64,000 nt of DNA from Pristionchus mayeri (GCA_036245805.1 BTRK01000006.1:6861613-6925612); one strand, 5' to 3'. Positions 20,763 to 33,499 are shown, counted from the first letter of the stretch. Notes: generated from the letters alone by a model not told the origin. A program made the numbers and translations.

Positions 20763-23430
20763 TCATTGATGTAGCCAATTATGGATAACGGATTTGGGAA
20801 ATGATAGAGGGGGCTGTGAGGAGATGAGAGAACGGAAGGAATTATGTGGGAGAACAACAAAATCTGTGGAAAGAGAATTCCAAAAGGAAATGGATCTAGA
20901 TACTAGTGTGGAATACGACTTCGGAGAGATAAAGGGTAAGGTTATTCGAAGAGGGTGACCATTACGGAGAGGGCGGGTGAGAGGGGCAGGGGTAAGAAGA
21001 GAAGAAAAGTCAAGTAAATAGCGACTGTGTAGAATGGAATGAAGGAACACAATATCGGTTACGGTTCTACGGCTTTCAAGAGTTGTTAATTCAAGAAATT
21101 GCATTCGTTCAAAATAAGGTACATGAGGAAGAACGCACCGGGAGTAAAGCCTACGAGAGAAGTCACGTTGAACTTTTTCTAGTTCCTTAGTCAATTCGAC
21201 AGAATGGGATGGGTTCCAAATAACTGAACAATATTCAAGGTTAGGAAGAACAAATGTTGTATAGGCTTTCTTGTAAATGGTGGGGCATTTACTATGAAAT
21301 GACTTAAACATGAGGTTAATTTTGGAGCGGGCCTTAGCAACAATCTTTTGTATATGATAAGAGAAAGAGAGATTGGGGGAGAAATGGACACGTCTTTAAC
21401 GATTACTTTTGTTACATTCTTCTCTTTTACAGTGGGCTCATTGAGGAGAACCCCATTAATAAAGTACGATCTACGGGGATTATGCAAGCCGAAATGTACA
21501 ATATGACATTTGGACTCAGAGATCCCTAAATTCCATTGAGAGGACCAAGAGTAGACCGAGTCTAATGCATTTTGAAGATCGTCAGAATATTTGGGCACTT
21601 CAGCATACAATTTGAGGTCATCTGCATACACGGACTAGTGAATGGTCATTGAGAATTGGGAACTAATATCATTAATGAATAGAATGAAGAGGAGAGGACC
21701 TAAGCAGGATCCCTGCGGAACTCCCGATCTCATAAGGAGAGGGGGAGAAATAGATGAGTCTATAAAAACGGATTGGGTTCTGTTGGAAAGGTAGGAATGA
21801 AACCACGATACAAGGTGGTCAGAGATGCCTAACTGGGACAATTTGAATAACAATAGCCTATGGTCTATGCTATCGAACGCTTTCTTAAAATCAATATACA
21901 CAGTATCAAATGGGGAACCATTTTTAGAGATTCTAGATAGGGACATCGCAGGTAAGAAGGGGTAAGAAGGGATTTATTATATATGGGGAGAAAGGAGGGA
22001 TAATTTGCATTTAGAAAGGACGATGCTGGGAATATTATCAGGAGTAATATTAACTTTAGGTGATAGACTACGAAATGCACATAAAATATCTATGTGGGAA
22101 ATAGTTGGGAGGTCAAACGTAAGAGATGGTGTAAGGAGCGGGAGAGGACAATTCATTGAGTGGGAGAAAACAGAAGAGAAAAACTGAGAAAAGGCAACAC
22201 ACTTATCATCATTAGTAAGAAGAGTAGTACCAGAATTATCTATTATCGCGGAGGGAGTAAGTTTAGGGGAGCTCAGTTTACCACTACAAAATTGATAAAA
22301 GGATTTGGAATTCGAAGAGGCTACGATTTTACTCTCTATGTAACAATGAAAACGATTAAGCGCAGACTTGAAACGATTATGCATTCGAATTGATGCTACA
22401 CTGTTAGGAGCGATACGAGCTAAATTATGGCTTTTGCCATATAAAATCCTAACATTCTTGGGATATTTGGAGAGCTCAGAGGGCCTAGAGAGGGGGGCGT
22501 AAGAATCAAGAAGGTCATTAATAAAATTGGTGAAATAAATGTAGGCATCATTCGCGATCAAATCTTTAAGAGCAATGGTCCAATCGTGATAAAAATGTTT
22601 TCATTAAGGGAATGCCAGTCAGCTAATCTGTACATTCTAGAGGGAGTGTACTGGCATGGAGGAGGAGAAGGGATACGGAGGTCAAAATTTACACTAATAT
22701 GGTCACTAAGCGGAATGGAAGGAGATACATTATGGATAATGTCATAATTACAGAACACCAAGTCTAGAAAGCTTAGACAACGGGTAGGAAAAGTAACATA
22801 TTGATTAAAACGGTTGTCGGCCATACAACTCAATAGGTCATTGTGAGTAGGAGATGAAAAGGCAAGCCAATTTACTTGGGGTAGATTAAAATCACCTAAA
22901 ATTATACACGGAAAACTGTCATTAGCGAGGAGGGATAAATAATTTACAAGAGAAGTAAGCGAAAGGGAGGGAGAGGATGGGGAGCGATAAATGGTAATTT
23001 TCCTGATTTTGCGGTACGGAAGGTTGTTGGTAAAAGTCAGATACAAGTCTACAGTAATAGCTTCGATAAGTGGACAGGAAAAGGAAGAGATTAAAACGGG
23101 AGAGAGGGAGCTATGAACGATTAAGGCGACGCCACCGCCTCTGCCACTATCATCAGAAATCTCTCGATCATTGCGAAACACAAAATAGACATGATAGCTA
23201 TTGATTAATAAGGAATCACTATCGCTACTAGCGAGCCAAGTTTCAGAAAATGAGAGAACGCGATATGTAAAAGACGCGAGGAGAAACGAGAGAGATTGAG
23301 TCTTGCACCTAATCGATCGGCAATTTGCATAGAATAGAGAGACATTGGGAGAGGATGGGGAAGGAATCGATCGATTGCGTGAGGAATCGGGGGAAGGTAG
23401 AGCACAAGAGGGAACGATAAATGGTAGCAA
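20763..23430 (-). pseudogene. LINE ORF2: endonuclease/reverse transcriptase, multiply broken
   Basis: Endonuclease part: SLFYANCRSI, SETWL, GRGGGVALI, IILGDFNLP, FLDLVFCN and SDHISVNF. RT part: VYIDFKKAFDSIDH, SGVPQGSCLGPLLF, YADDLKLY; later LPNLEYCSVIWNPS and FWNSL. Breaks: frame changes near 22560, near 21960 (where GGTAAGAAGGGG is duplicated) and near 21300, and a TAG at 21635-21637 a few codons before YADD. Motif style (VPQGS, LEYCSVIW) places it with CR1/Jockey-type LINEs. Confidence 0.82.
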
Positions 23431-23484
23431 AAGAGAAGGACTAGAGAGGGATAAGAGAGGAGGGATACCCTTGCTGCTCCCGTC

Positions 23485-24367
23485 CTAGACTGGCTGCTTC
23501 TTGGTGGTGGCTCGGATGGTGACGTGGTTCGCCTTGGCGGGCGCAGAGGACGAGGCTGAAGTTGCACCAGCAGAGGAAGACGCATCATCTGGAGTGGAAT
23601 CATCGGCAGGAGGGTTCTGGTCACGGGAGCCGCGCGGTGTTCCGTAATTGGGGGGAAGGGGTCTCGGGTTACGGTATGTGATTAGGGAGTAATCACGGAC
23701 GCCATAGACGATCTGGCGACATTCGAGGTTTTTCTTCACTGCTTCCTTCCTCGTATCTCTCTCCAACTGCAGTTGATGAGGAGTGAGGTCACGACGAACG
23801 AATGATGAGGGAGAGACGAGGGGAGGAGGACGTCCTGCCTTCGAGCGGATGCCGGAGAGGAACGAGTCACGGAGAGCTTTCGACTCGAAAGCGATCTTCA
23901 GGGGACGGCTCTTGGGAGGGCGATCAGAGGGATGACGATGGAATTTCACTTTTCCCTCGCAGAAGGCCTTCTTGCACTCATCGGAACCAGAGTAGGTCAC
24001 AAGATCAGAGACGATCTTCTGATCCTGCTCGAGTCCTTTGGAGGGCTCACTGGGCTCAACCGATCCGATGACGACAGCTCTGCATTCTTTATCCTCGTAC
24101 TCCGCCTTGTCCGAGACGGCCTTGGTCACTGCCTCGTAGACCTCACGAGCCACGTCTACTACAGGGGGGAAGAGAGGTGAGAGCGGGGGAGGGAGGGGGA
24201 GCGGCAGCATTCTGCTTGAGAAAGGAGAGGATCTCCATCTGGACGACCATCATCTTATCAACCTTGGCACTGAGAGCATCAACACTAGCTTGGCTGGCTG
24301 GGCGAACGGAACCAGCCTCAGCGGGAAGACCAGGCTTGGGAGGAGCTTTGGGGGTATCATTAGTCAT
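23485..24367 (-). pseudogene. LINE ORF1 (nucleic-acid-binding type)
   Basis: Begins MTNDTPKAPPKPGLP, with a short heptad-like segment (VDALSAKVDKMMVVQMEIL), then changes frame near the G6 run at 24171-24176 and continues as VVDVAREVYEAVTKAV, RAVVIGSVEP, SRPLKIAFES, FVRRDLTPHQLQLERDTRKE, IVYGVRDY, ending KKQPV and TAG. This order (coiled coil, RRM-like core, FVRRDLT block) is what I know from nematode CR1-type ORF1 proteins, which coat LINE RNA. Frameshift at a homopolymer: real or sequencing. Confidence 0.72.
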
Positions 24368-25045
24368 CGCGCAGGGAGGAGGGGCGAAGCGAATTGAAAT
24401 GACCTACCACCTCAAGTGGGATACGACCACCTCCGTGCGTCGGCTTCCCACACTGCCGACTAGCGAAGACGAGGGGTAGAACACGTGGAGGAGAGGAGAC
24501 GAGGGGAGGGGTAATTTGACTAGGGAGGGAGCGAGAGAGGGGACGACCGCTCGCGAGGAGGACGAGGAGGAGGAAAGGTAGTTTGAAAGGTAGTTTCGAC
24601 GTTAGAAGTCTCATTTGGCATGAGATAGAAGATGGAGTATTGTGGGTCCTGATACGTCAAAGGTTACCATTATGCACGTAAATCAGGAAAGGAGTTCATA
24701 ATTTATCATAATTTAATTAATATTTTCTACCTCGTAATCCATTTTGAGAACAGTTCCAATTTCGTTGTTAGTATTGATGGAGAAATTGCTGTGAAATTTG
24801 TACATGAATCGCATCTAAATTCACAAATATGTATTTATCAATCAAATTGAATTGAAAACCTGTATATCTCCGTTTACTCCATGGAAGGTGCGAAGCCTAG
24901 TAGAGGACGGGTTGAAAGGTAGTTTCCACTTGCCGTAGAAATACAGTGTGCTTATAACAAGTGCCTTCGCCTATAATTAGTACGGTGATTATTTTTATTT
25001 GTATATTATTTCTCCAGGTTTGAGGGTAGTGGAAAAAACGGCAAT

Positions 25046-25722
25046 GGACAAAACGACAAATGAACGCCATTCGCATGCGATTCAAGGTAGTGACTTGGGA
25101 GTTGTTTCATTGTTACCAGTGTGTGCTCCGTTACATTTGCATATGTAAGTCTTGCTACCAGGCGATCATAAAAATAGTTTCACTCCATATCTATGTATAT
25201 GGGGTCATGGTTCAATATTGGGAATTTGAGAGGAAAATCATGGTTAGATAAAATCAAATGACGTAACCAATCGTTATTTCAGTACCCCAGTATATACTGT
25301 AATCAAGTAGTATATTTATCGATTGCTTACGGTACTTGGTGTTTATCTAACTATGATTTTCCTGTCAAATTCATAATTTTGGACCATGAACTATACATAG
25401 ATATCCCTATACACCCCTATACATAGATATGGAGTGAAACTCAAGATCGCCTCGTAGGAAGACTTTGCTTACGGTATTTGGTGTTTATCTAACTATGATT
25501 TTCCTCTCAAATTCATAATTTTGTACCATGAACTATACATAGATATCCCTATACACCCGTATACATAGATATGGAGTGAAACTCAAGATCGCCTCGTAGG
25601 AAGACTTACATAAGCAAAAGTAGGGGAGCAAACACTGGTAACAATGAAACAACTCCCAAGTCGCTACCGTGAATCGCAAGCGAACGGCGTTCATTTGCCG
25701 TTTTGTCCTCTACCCAGGTTTG
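25046..25722. mobile_element. Foldback element F2 in a serpin D intron
   Basis: Ends GGACAAAACGACAAATGAAC and its near complement at 25700-25722. Inner arm words CATTGTTACCAGTGTGTGCT (left) and CACTGGTAACAATGAAACAA (right). The interior holds a ~150-bp tandem duplication beginning TTGCTTACGGTA (near 25324 and 25466). Relatives at 7330-8606 (split) and 47164-47553. No ORF. Confidence 0.8.
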
Positions 25723-26599
25723 ATAACATGCTGGATGTTCATCTGTATAAGATACGCGTAGATTGTTAATAAATTAGCATTATAATTTCATAAATACTTT
25801 AGTATACACAAACGTCATCGTAGATTTCTTAGGCACTGATGATATCATTGATCATTCCGTTGGTTGCATTACTAACGAACGAATTCATCGAATTCGCTGC
25901 TTGTCCTTTCTTGCTCATTTCAATTTCCTCGAACTGAAAAGAAGTTTTTTTTGTTTCTAACCTAAGCCATTTGCCTCTCATTTTTCATATCAGTACGCAA
26001 TGTATCACACAATTCAAAACAAAGAGGGAAAGTGGATAAACATGCGCATTACCTCGGCTTTGTAAGCACTTTCCACGTGCTTCTTGTAGTCGGGCTTCAC
26101 CGAAATCTAAAGATTTCGTGAACATTTGCATTTTATATTGTAATCTTGCCGTTTCGTCCAGATATACACGATTGCCGCCTTTGATTGTGATTCCAGAAGC
26201 ATTTGTAGATAGAAGGGAGAGACTGAGGGACGAGTAGAAAGCTGCCACATCGGAGGGAGAACAACCTTAATATATCAGATGATTTCGAAATATTGACCGG
26301 AAAACATCACTAATATCTTTCGAAATTACTATAGTCTCTTGGTCTCCCATCGCTCACCAAATTGAGAGAAAGAACGAAGAATAACGAATATTATCAGTAG
26401 TGAGAATCTCTAGTTGCTCACCATTGAGTAGTAGATTGGTCAGTTCAGCCTGGGTTGTCCCTCCCGTTCCATCAAGAACCATAGCAAGGGCAGTGTCGAG
26501 AGAAGCAGGGGAGAGGACGACGGATTCGTTTGGAGGAGCGGAATTGCGGAGGAGAGAAAGAGCGAGAGACGAGGAGAGAAGGGCTGTTGGACAAACCAT

Positions 26600-26860
26600 C
26601 TGAAGATCGAGGGCTGGAATGCTTCAAATTTGAGTATATTAGCAGAACATCAAATGTTAACGATAAAGGTATATTCCGGTCAATGTCAATGACAAGTCAC
26701 AGTGTGGGGTATATATCGAGATGGTGAGCAATTTGCAGAGCATAGCAAACACAATGGTTTAGAAAACGTCTAAATGGCGACCCTCTAGTTTCACGCACTA
26801 TCGCTTGTCAGACAGAACGATATACTTCAGTGAGCGAGCATGACAAGGCAAGAGAAGAGG
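26600..26860 (-). promoter_or_regulatory. Serpin D 5' flank, conserved with serpin B
   Basis: Contains CACAATGGTTTAGAAAACGT and TATCGCTTGTCAGACAGAAC in the same order and similar distance from ATG as in serpin B. No TATA box is evident. Confidence 0.45.
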
Positions 26861-27351
26861 TAAACCAGATGTCATAAGAGTACAGCAAACAACGATGAGT
26901 AATTATGTAAACGCTTCATTGCATGTCAGAAATATTTTTGAACGATATCGGGCATTTGTGCTTGAGCTATAATTTGTATTGATTATTCTCACAATCTCTT
27001 GACCACTCTCACTCATGAGATACTGGGAGAACTGAGCAATTCTACCACTATTTTGAAAATCGATTTTTTTCAAAGATTGAGCTTTCTGGTTCTAATGTAT
27101 AAACATGATGCGCCATCAGTGTAGTAGCATACCTGCAAAATTTGAGCGTGATTGCTCATCTAGAATGCAAGTTAAGGCAAAAAAATCGAAAATAATCAGG
27201 TGTCGAAAAAGTGACCTAGGATTAAGTATAGATACCGAACAGATCAATTGCAGATTGCGCTTACTTATGGATGCACTTTAACCACCATAAGTGGGAACAG
27301 CTGGGACAATCTCGTTAGTAAACTTGAAAATCGGAAATATCAACTAATTAA

Positions 27352-30300
27352 CACGTGTATCACGAGTCAGTGGATGAACACAGACACCCTCGGGAACAAT
27401 TTGCAAAAATTTTGCATCTTTTAGTCCTTATATGAGACGAATCGCGAGAGAATTACCTATTTTAGGGGGTTCTGCGGCGGTAGCATCAAAATAACCCTAT
27501 CTGGAAGAAAATTTGACTCAAAGTATTCCAAATGATGCTCTTTCAAACTGCGTTGCCAGAATTTTGATAACTGTCGTCATCTTCGAGATTCAGAAGGCCA
27601 AAGTTTTGACACTCACTTTTTAGGGGTCAAATCGAGCCCACTTAAACGATCATAAATCCGTTTAAAATGACGATAGGAACTCGTTCTTTGCTCAGAAAGA
27701 AAGCTGAGAACATTCTCTACAACTTTTATGTTAAAGATGTCATTCCCTGTGTACGTCCCAGTGCGGGGTGGTCGGGTGAACCAAAAATTACCGAATTCCG
27801 GAAATCGGAAAAAGTACACCGAGTCACTATGCGCGATCGATGGTGCCTATGGGTGACTAACTTTGCGCAAAAAATTTAAGAAATCTGAGGTGGTAAAAAA
27901 AAGGGCGCGGTTTTTTGTCCGAGCGCCTCAAAACTGGGTATACCGCCAACATGACCCCGAGAGCGCGTGCTCTAACCGTCTGGCGCTCTCGCCGCCTGAC
28001 CTCCCTCTCTCTCCCCTCCCTTTATCGCTCTCTCGCACGCCTCCTAGGCCCATTTCTGCCAAATTCTAGGCTCTGTAGCGTGCTTCAATGAAAAGATAGA
28101 GACTCACTTTCAACATATAAAATGTTTAGCACATCGAGCTTTTTAGCTTTGATCCGGGTCCCTAGGTCTACGTTGACCTGCAGCAAAGTTTAGCGCTTTT
28201 CCTGGTTTTCCTCTGACGAAATTGCGTATTTATCGATGCGCCCTTTCTTTGAGTGGTTCCGAGGGATATGTCTACACTATTTGGAACCTTGTTAATGTAA
28301 TTGCACCCACGTCAACGGTTGAGAAGGGTCAAATGCCAATTTTGAATTGTAGGTCTTACTGTAATTTTTGGCCAATGAAAGTGGTACAACTAGTCGGGAA
28401 ATAATTGTAAATATTGTTTTGATTGATTTTCGAGTTATTTGATTTCATTAGCTGTTAATAGAGGTATTGGAAGTGATGAAATCATATTGGCGGTATACCC
28501 AGTTTTGAGGCGCTCGGACAAAAAACCGCGCCCTTTTTTTTTACCACCTCCGATTTCTTAGATTTTTTGCGCAAAGTTAGTCACCCATAGGCACCATCGA
28601 TCGCGCATAGTGACTCGGTGTACTTTTTCCGATTTCCAGAATTCGGTAATTTTTGGTTCACCCGACCTCCCCGCACTGGGACGTACACAGGGAATGACAT
28701 CTTTAACATAAAAGTTGTAGAGAATGTTCTCAGCTTTCTTTCTGAGCAAAGAACGAGTTCCTATCGTCATTTTAAACGGATTTATGATCGTTTAAGTGGG
28801 CTCGATTTGACCCCTAAAAAGTGAGTGTCAAAACTTTGGCCTTCTGAATCTCGAAGATGACGACAGTTATCAAAATTCTGGCAACGCAGTTTGAAAGAGC
28901 ATCATTTGGAATACTTTGAGTCAAATTTTCGTCCAGATAGGATGATTTTGATTCCTACCGCCGCGGCGTAGGCAATTCTCTCGCGATTCGTCTCATATAT
29001 GGTAAGTGAATACGCTAGAGAAAAGATTGCGAAAAATATAGGTCATTGGTCTCAGAGCCAGCTTTTAGGAAATTTCCGGATTTGCATCTGGCTATGCTGA
29101 ATTGCAGCTCACAGATGAGTTAGAGACGTGTTTTTGGGCTCAAAATGTTCGGAAAATTATTTCCAACAACTTTTATGTTCAGACCTAAGCCGATGGATCT
29201 ACGTTTAAAAATATATGGTTTATTATGCAAATTTTGGACAATAAAAAAAATCGTGGAGCTTCAGCGAGATAGATGTTTACGGATTTTTATTTCATAATAT
29301 TGAATGTTGAGCATCAATACATAAATAAATAAAACTAAAAAGAGTTTTGAGCAAAGCACCAAAAGCGAAAAATGGCTCTGAAGCTCGTTGAAATGCGATT
29401 TCTGAGAAATTTCTATTTTCATGTAATGTTGGCGCCCATAGCTCTTTAGCGAGGCGCCTGTTTACTAAATTTTAACTCATATAATAAAAGTATGGAGCCA
29501 TATGCATAAACCAATAATATTGACGTGATTTTTGAGATACGCACCAGAGGCGAAATTTGGCTCTGAATTTCGATAAAATGCATTTTTTTGTGAAATTTAA
29601 ATTATTTTGTGTTGGCGCGCATAGCTCTTTAACGAGGTACATGAATACTAAATTGTATTTCATATAATAAAAGTATAGTCCTCCATACACCAACCAATAA
29701 TACTCTCAAGACGTTTGATCCACGCACCAAAGGCGAAAAATTGCATCTGAGGATATATCAGGCGTCTTCTGAGACTTAGTGTGCATGAAGGTATTTGTAT
29801 TATAAATGAGGCTAACTACAGTAGTTTCAGGTCAGAATATCACATTATCGAATTTCGAAGGTGAGCATCCGTTTAGGTCAACGCAAAAGCAGAATTTTGA
29901 CTGTTGATTCAAATATCACTATTTACACTCAAGCGACCCAATAAGAGTTAAATTAGTGCGAAAATATGAAATATAGAAAAGTCGAAATTTTTCGATTTTT
30001 CGAGTCATGAAAAATCGAAATTTCAGAATTGAGGTTTCTGCAGGTTATTTCTACGCCATTGTTATGAAAATGAGTTCTAAACATTGTAAAATCACAAAAT
30101 AGTGGAAAACAGAGGTTGTAAACAAGTATATTTATCGATATCTATGTCATGGTTTGGTACTTTTTGAGATTTCCGGCCATATAACTCAAAACACCACGGG
30201 TTTGGACCTTAGGTCTGAGTAGCACTAGACTAAATAGATATCGTAGAACTCGAATCTGAGCTCAAAAAGTGGTTAAGAGGGGTCCCAGAGCCGGTACGAT

Positions 30301-31560
30301 TTATTTTTCTCTTTGAATTTCAGTTTTTCAATTTTTGCTCAGCAAAGCTTCGGGGATAGCGCTTAGTTGTCAACATAAAAGATGTTCAATATAATTTTCC
30401 GCACATTTTGAGCTCTTTACCAGCTCCTCGTCCCCAATATACTCTGGAATAAATTTGGCTAGGATACTGCTGAAAGTTGGGCTCCTGGTTCCTCATGATC
30501 CTGCAATCTCTCAGAAGACGCCTGATATATCCTCAGATGCAATTTTTCGCCTTTGGTGCGTGGATCAAACGTCTTGAGAGTATTATTGGTTGGTGTATGG
30601 AGGACTATACTTTTATTATATGAAATACAATTTAGTAAACAGGTGCCTGGCAAAAGCGCTATAAGCGCGAATACTACATCACGGATTTAAATTTCACAAA
30701 CATTTAATTTTTCGACCTTCAGAGCCGAATTTCGCCTTTGGTGCGTGGCTCAAACCTCTTGGTAGTATTATTGGTTTGTGCATGGAGGACTATACTTTTA
30801 TTATTCGAAATAAAATTTAGTAAACACCTACCTCGCTAAAGAGCTATGCGCGCCAACACAAAAGAATTTAAATTTCACAAAAAATTGCATTTTATCGAAA
30901 TTCAGAGCCAAATTTCGCCTCTGGTGCGTATCTCAAAAATCACGTCAATATTATTGGTTTATGCATATGGCTCCATACTTTTATTATATGAGTTAAAATT
31001 TAGTAAACAGGCGCCTCGCTAAAGAGCTATGGGCGCCAACATTACATGAAAATCGAAATTTCTCAGAAATCGCATTTCAACGAGCTTCAGAGCCATTTTT
31101 CGCTTTTGGTGCTTTGCTCAAAACTCTTTTTAGTTTTATTTATTTATGTATTGATGCTCAACATTCAATATTATGAAATAAAAATCCGTAAACATCTATC
31201 TCACTGAAGCTCCACGATTTTTTTATTGTCTAAAATTTGCATAATAAATCATATCTTTTTAAACGTAGATCCATCGGCTTAGGTCTGAACATAAAAGTTG
31301 TTGGAAATAATTTTCCGAACATTTTGAGCCCAAAAATACGTCTCTAGCTCATCTGTGAGCTGCAATTCAGCATAGCCAGATGCAAATCCGGAAATTTCCT
31401 AAAAGCTGGCTCTGAGACCAATGACCTATATTTTTCGAAATCTTTAATCTAGCGTATTCACTTACCATATATAACGACAAAAACTTAAAAACTTTTTGCA
31501 AATTGTTCCCGGCCAACTCCACTACTAGTGATACACGAGTTAAGATACTGACCTCAAAAA
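27352..31560. mobile_element. 4.2-kb palindromic element (F3) with a nested foldback (F1)
   Basis: Outer arms: 27352-27428 plus 29000-29790 on the left, about 30490-31560 on the right (GGGAACAATTTGCAAAAA / TTTTTGCAAATTGTTCCC; TCACAGATGAG.../CTCATCTGTGA...). The left arm is interrupted by F1 at 27429-28999, itself with ~520-bp inverted arms (27429-27952, 28484-28999) ending TATATGAGACGAATCGCGAG. The right arm is longer than the left because a ~190-bp segment (about 30660-30850) is an extra diverged copy. No family ORF is present. Confidence 0.82.
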
Positions 31561-32160
31561 TACTCCATATCATGGATATATAGTTCTTTCATTCTACAAC
31601 ATATTGGAAAAAAAATAACAAGTCTCTAGCTTGATTTTAAAGGAAGTTATAAACTTTTGAAAAAAAATCCGAATACTTTTGTCCGATACTGTATGCGCAC
31701 ATTTTGAAGATATTTTCATTTACGAGTTTTTCTCTAAAATTACCCAGAAGAATCTAAAATGAAATCCATTTATACCTACCACAATATGCATAGTGTACAC
31801 AAAGCTAAGGTTAAAAAAGCAAAATGCACAACAAGGTCAAGCGATTTTACAGTCATGAAGAGACGAACACACTTGGTGGTGCAGTGCGGTAAGATTGGTC
31901 CCTTCTGTCCAAAGCTATACACGAAACTAGACGTATTTCCGCTCAAAATTGTGCACTGTATGTATGTATGCATTATTCATCGCTTTCATACATTGTTGGT
32001 TGCTCAAGGGAGATAAAAGCGCACGTCTATGAATCATGACGATTGATAACGGGAAAGGTTGGGAAAGGCTTTCGAAAAACTCATATCATTTGAAAGCTTT
32101 CGAAAAACAGATAGATCCCATATTTTGTGGATGATTTGGTATGAAGCATGTTTCATGAGG

Positions 32161-33050
32161 TATTAGGTTGGTAAGAAAGTTCTGTCGCGTTTCTCGTATT
32201 TTACATTTTGGTTTATCCTGCACTTCAAAGTTGATCAATCTTCATACGATCTTCAGTAGTCTAATAGTGATTGGTTACTCTTTCGAGAAAACGGTATCAC
32301 AGTATTCTCCAATTACTAATTCTGGCGTAGTCGACTGCCAAATTCATCGAAATTGATATGTTTTATTTTCTCATGACTGAAAGAAGAAATGTGATATGGG
32401 CATAACTAACATGCTATTGTAAAGTGCAACAATTGGGCATGCTTTTTATTGCAAAACAATAAGAATGCCCCATTATGCCAACTTGGGATTAGCGCTAATT
32501 CTGAAAATTTCACTGAATTTAATTATTTTGATAAGCATTTCTCATCCCTGAAGATTTAGCGATTGATCCAGTAAGCTCAATTGTAATGAGTAGTGAAGTA
32601 CACGATATGTTTAGTGTTTACCTTAAATTGGACAGTGGTGCACCTAGCTGTTCGTAAGCTACCGTTTTTCAAAGGATGAAACCGGAAATTGTTCTTTGAA
32701 ATCAGCCTTTTTTGCAATCTGCAGGTTCCCACACATATCGAATGCCGGATGTTATGTGATAATCTGGATGTACAATTCTAGTGTTATCACCCTTCAATGC
32801 AGTAGAAGTAATTGGTAGCTCCTATTCAAACGGCTGAGTTAAAAAATAACCCCTTAAAATAGTCATTTTCAGAATTTTTGAGAATTTATTTATTAACTCG
32901 CTTGATATGCGAAATATAATCGACTTAAACATGTTGATGTATACTACTTACATCACTTCACGTTATGTTAAATTGAATTTCCAGACAATTTATTTAGTCA
33001 AGAAAAAATGGAAAAATAGTACGCGACAGAACTTTCTTACCAACCTAATA
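32161..33050. mobile_element. Mariner-type MITE M1
   Basis: Perfect 29-bp terminal inverted repeats, TATTAGGTTGGTAAGAAAGT... at 32161-32189 and its complement at 33022-33050, flanked by TA. 890 bp, no transposase ORF. Shares the TTAGGTTGRT end with M2, M3 and M4. Confidence 0.88.
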
Positions 33051-33499
33051 TCTATCGACTCGGGCACACTCGTATCGTGAATAGCGTTTCAGAATGTGCA
33101 CTTCATCTGCCAAACATTTTTCTCCAAGAATGTGAACGGAGATAAGAGCAAAAAAACGGATAATCAAAGTCAATATTTGACACAACCTACCAAGACGGCT
33201 TTTGATCTGCCAACCCTCTTACTCGCGTTCAGAGGTCCCCCATATAGGGCCTGTCGAAAATCGAAGAGAAATTGGGAGCAGGGCTGGGATTTTTTGAAAA
33301 AAAAATCAAAAATTTTTTGATCAAAAAATTCAAAAAAACTTGTCAAATTGTTGATTTCAAAAATTTTTGAAATTTAACAAAACGATTACTAAATGGCTTC
33401 GAATCATATATATTTTTATAATTTTTGGCATTTATGCTGCAAAATTGCCCCTTATATATACCATGAAATAGTTCTCTTGACGTAAAGATAGTCAGAAAT

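Larger units (their letters stand above)
20613..24592 (-). mobile_element. CR1-like LINE in serpin D exon 7, 5-bp TSD
   Basis: Nearly 4 kb on the minus strand with ORF1 and ORF2. The 3' end is a run of AATTG/CAATT pentamers (20613-20637). The 5-bp word GTTTC occurs at 20608-20612 and at 24593-24597, and removing the element with one copy restores a 126-bp exon in frame. The presence of an ORF1 start near the 5' end suggests it is close to full length. Several frame breaks show it is now dead. Confidence 0.88.
19842..26599 (-). pseudogene. Serpin D: ten-exon serpin broken by a LINE inside exon 7
   Basis: Exons: 26422..26599, 26150..26265, 26053..26106, 4 from 25933, 24860..24970, 24731..24814, 7 split as 24598..24648 plus 20538..20612, 20279..20383, 20184..20237, 19842..20000. 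N-terminus MVCPTALLSSSLALSLL; later YFYGKWKLPFN, FHGVNGD; hinge DEIGTGTAAPTT; loop IFAYSKRDVI; DRPFLFGILRND; stop. Predicted P1 is Lys or nearby, i.e. trypsin-like specificity, unlike B. The two parts of exon 7 add to 126 bp, exactly the paralogue length. Exon 4 also reads into TAA (25829-25831) where the donor has decayed. Exon 2 uses a GC donor (ACG|GCAAGA). ATG follows TTCAG, as in serpin B. The intron after exon 4 holds a foldback element. Confidence 0.87.

Noticed and set aside
23802..24479. Open frames on + over the CR1-like LINE
   Set aside because: Antisense shadows of ORF1; the minus frames carry the LINE motifs.
27957..27995. tRNA or snRNA at the GAGAGCGC block
   Set aside because: Palindromic but lacks a B box and conserved arms; recurs only in F1 repeats.
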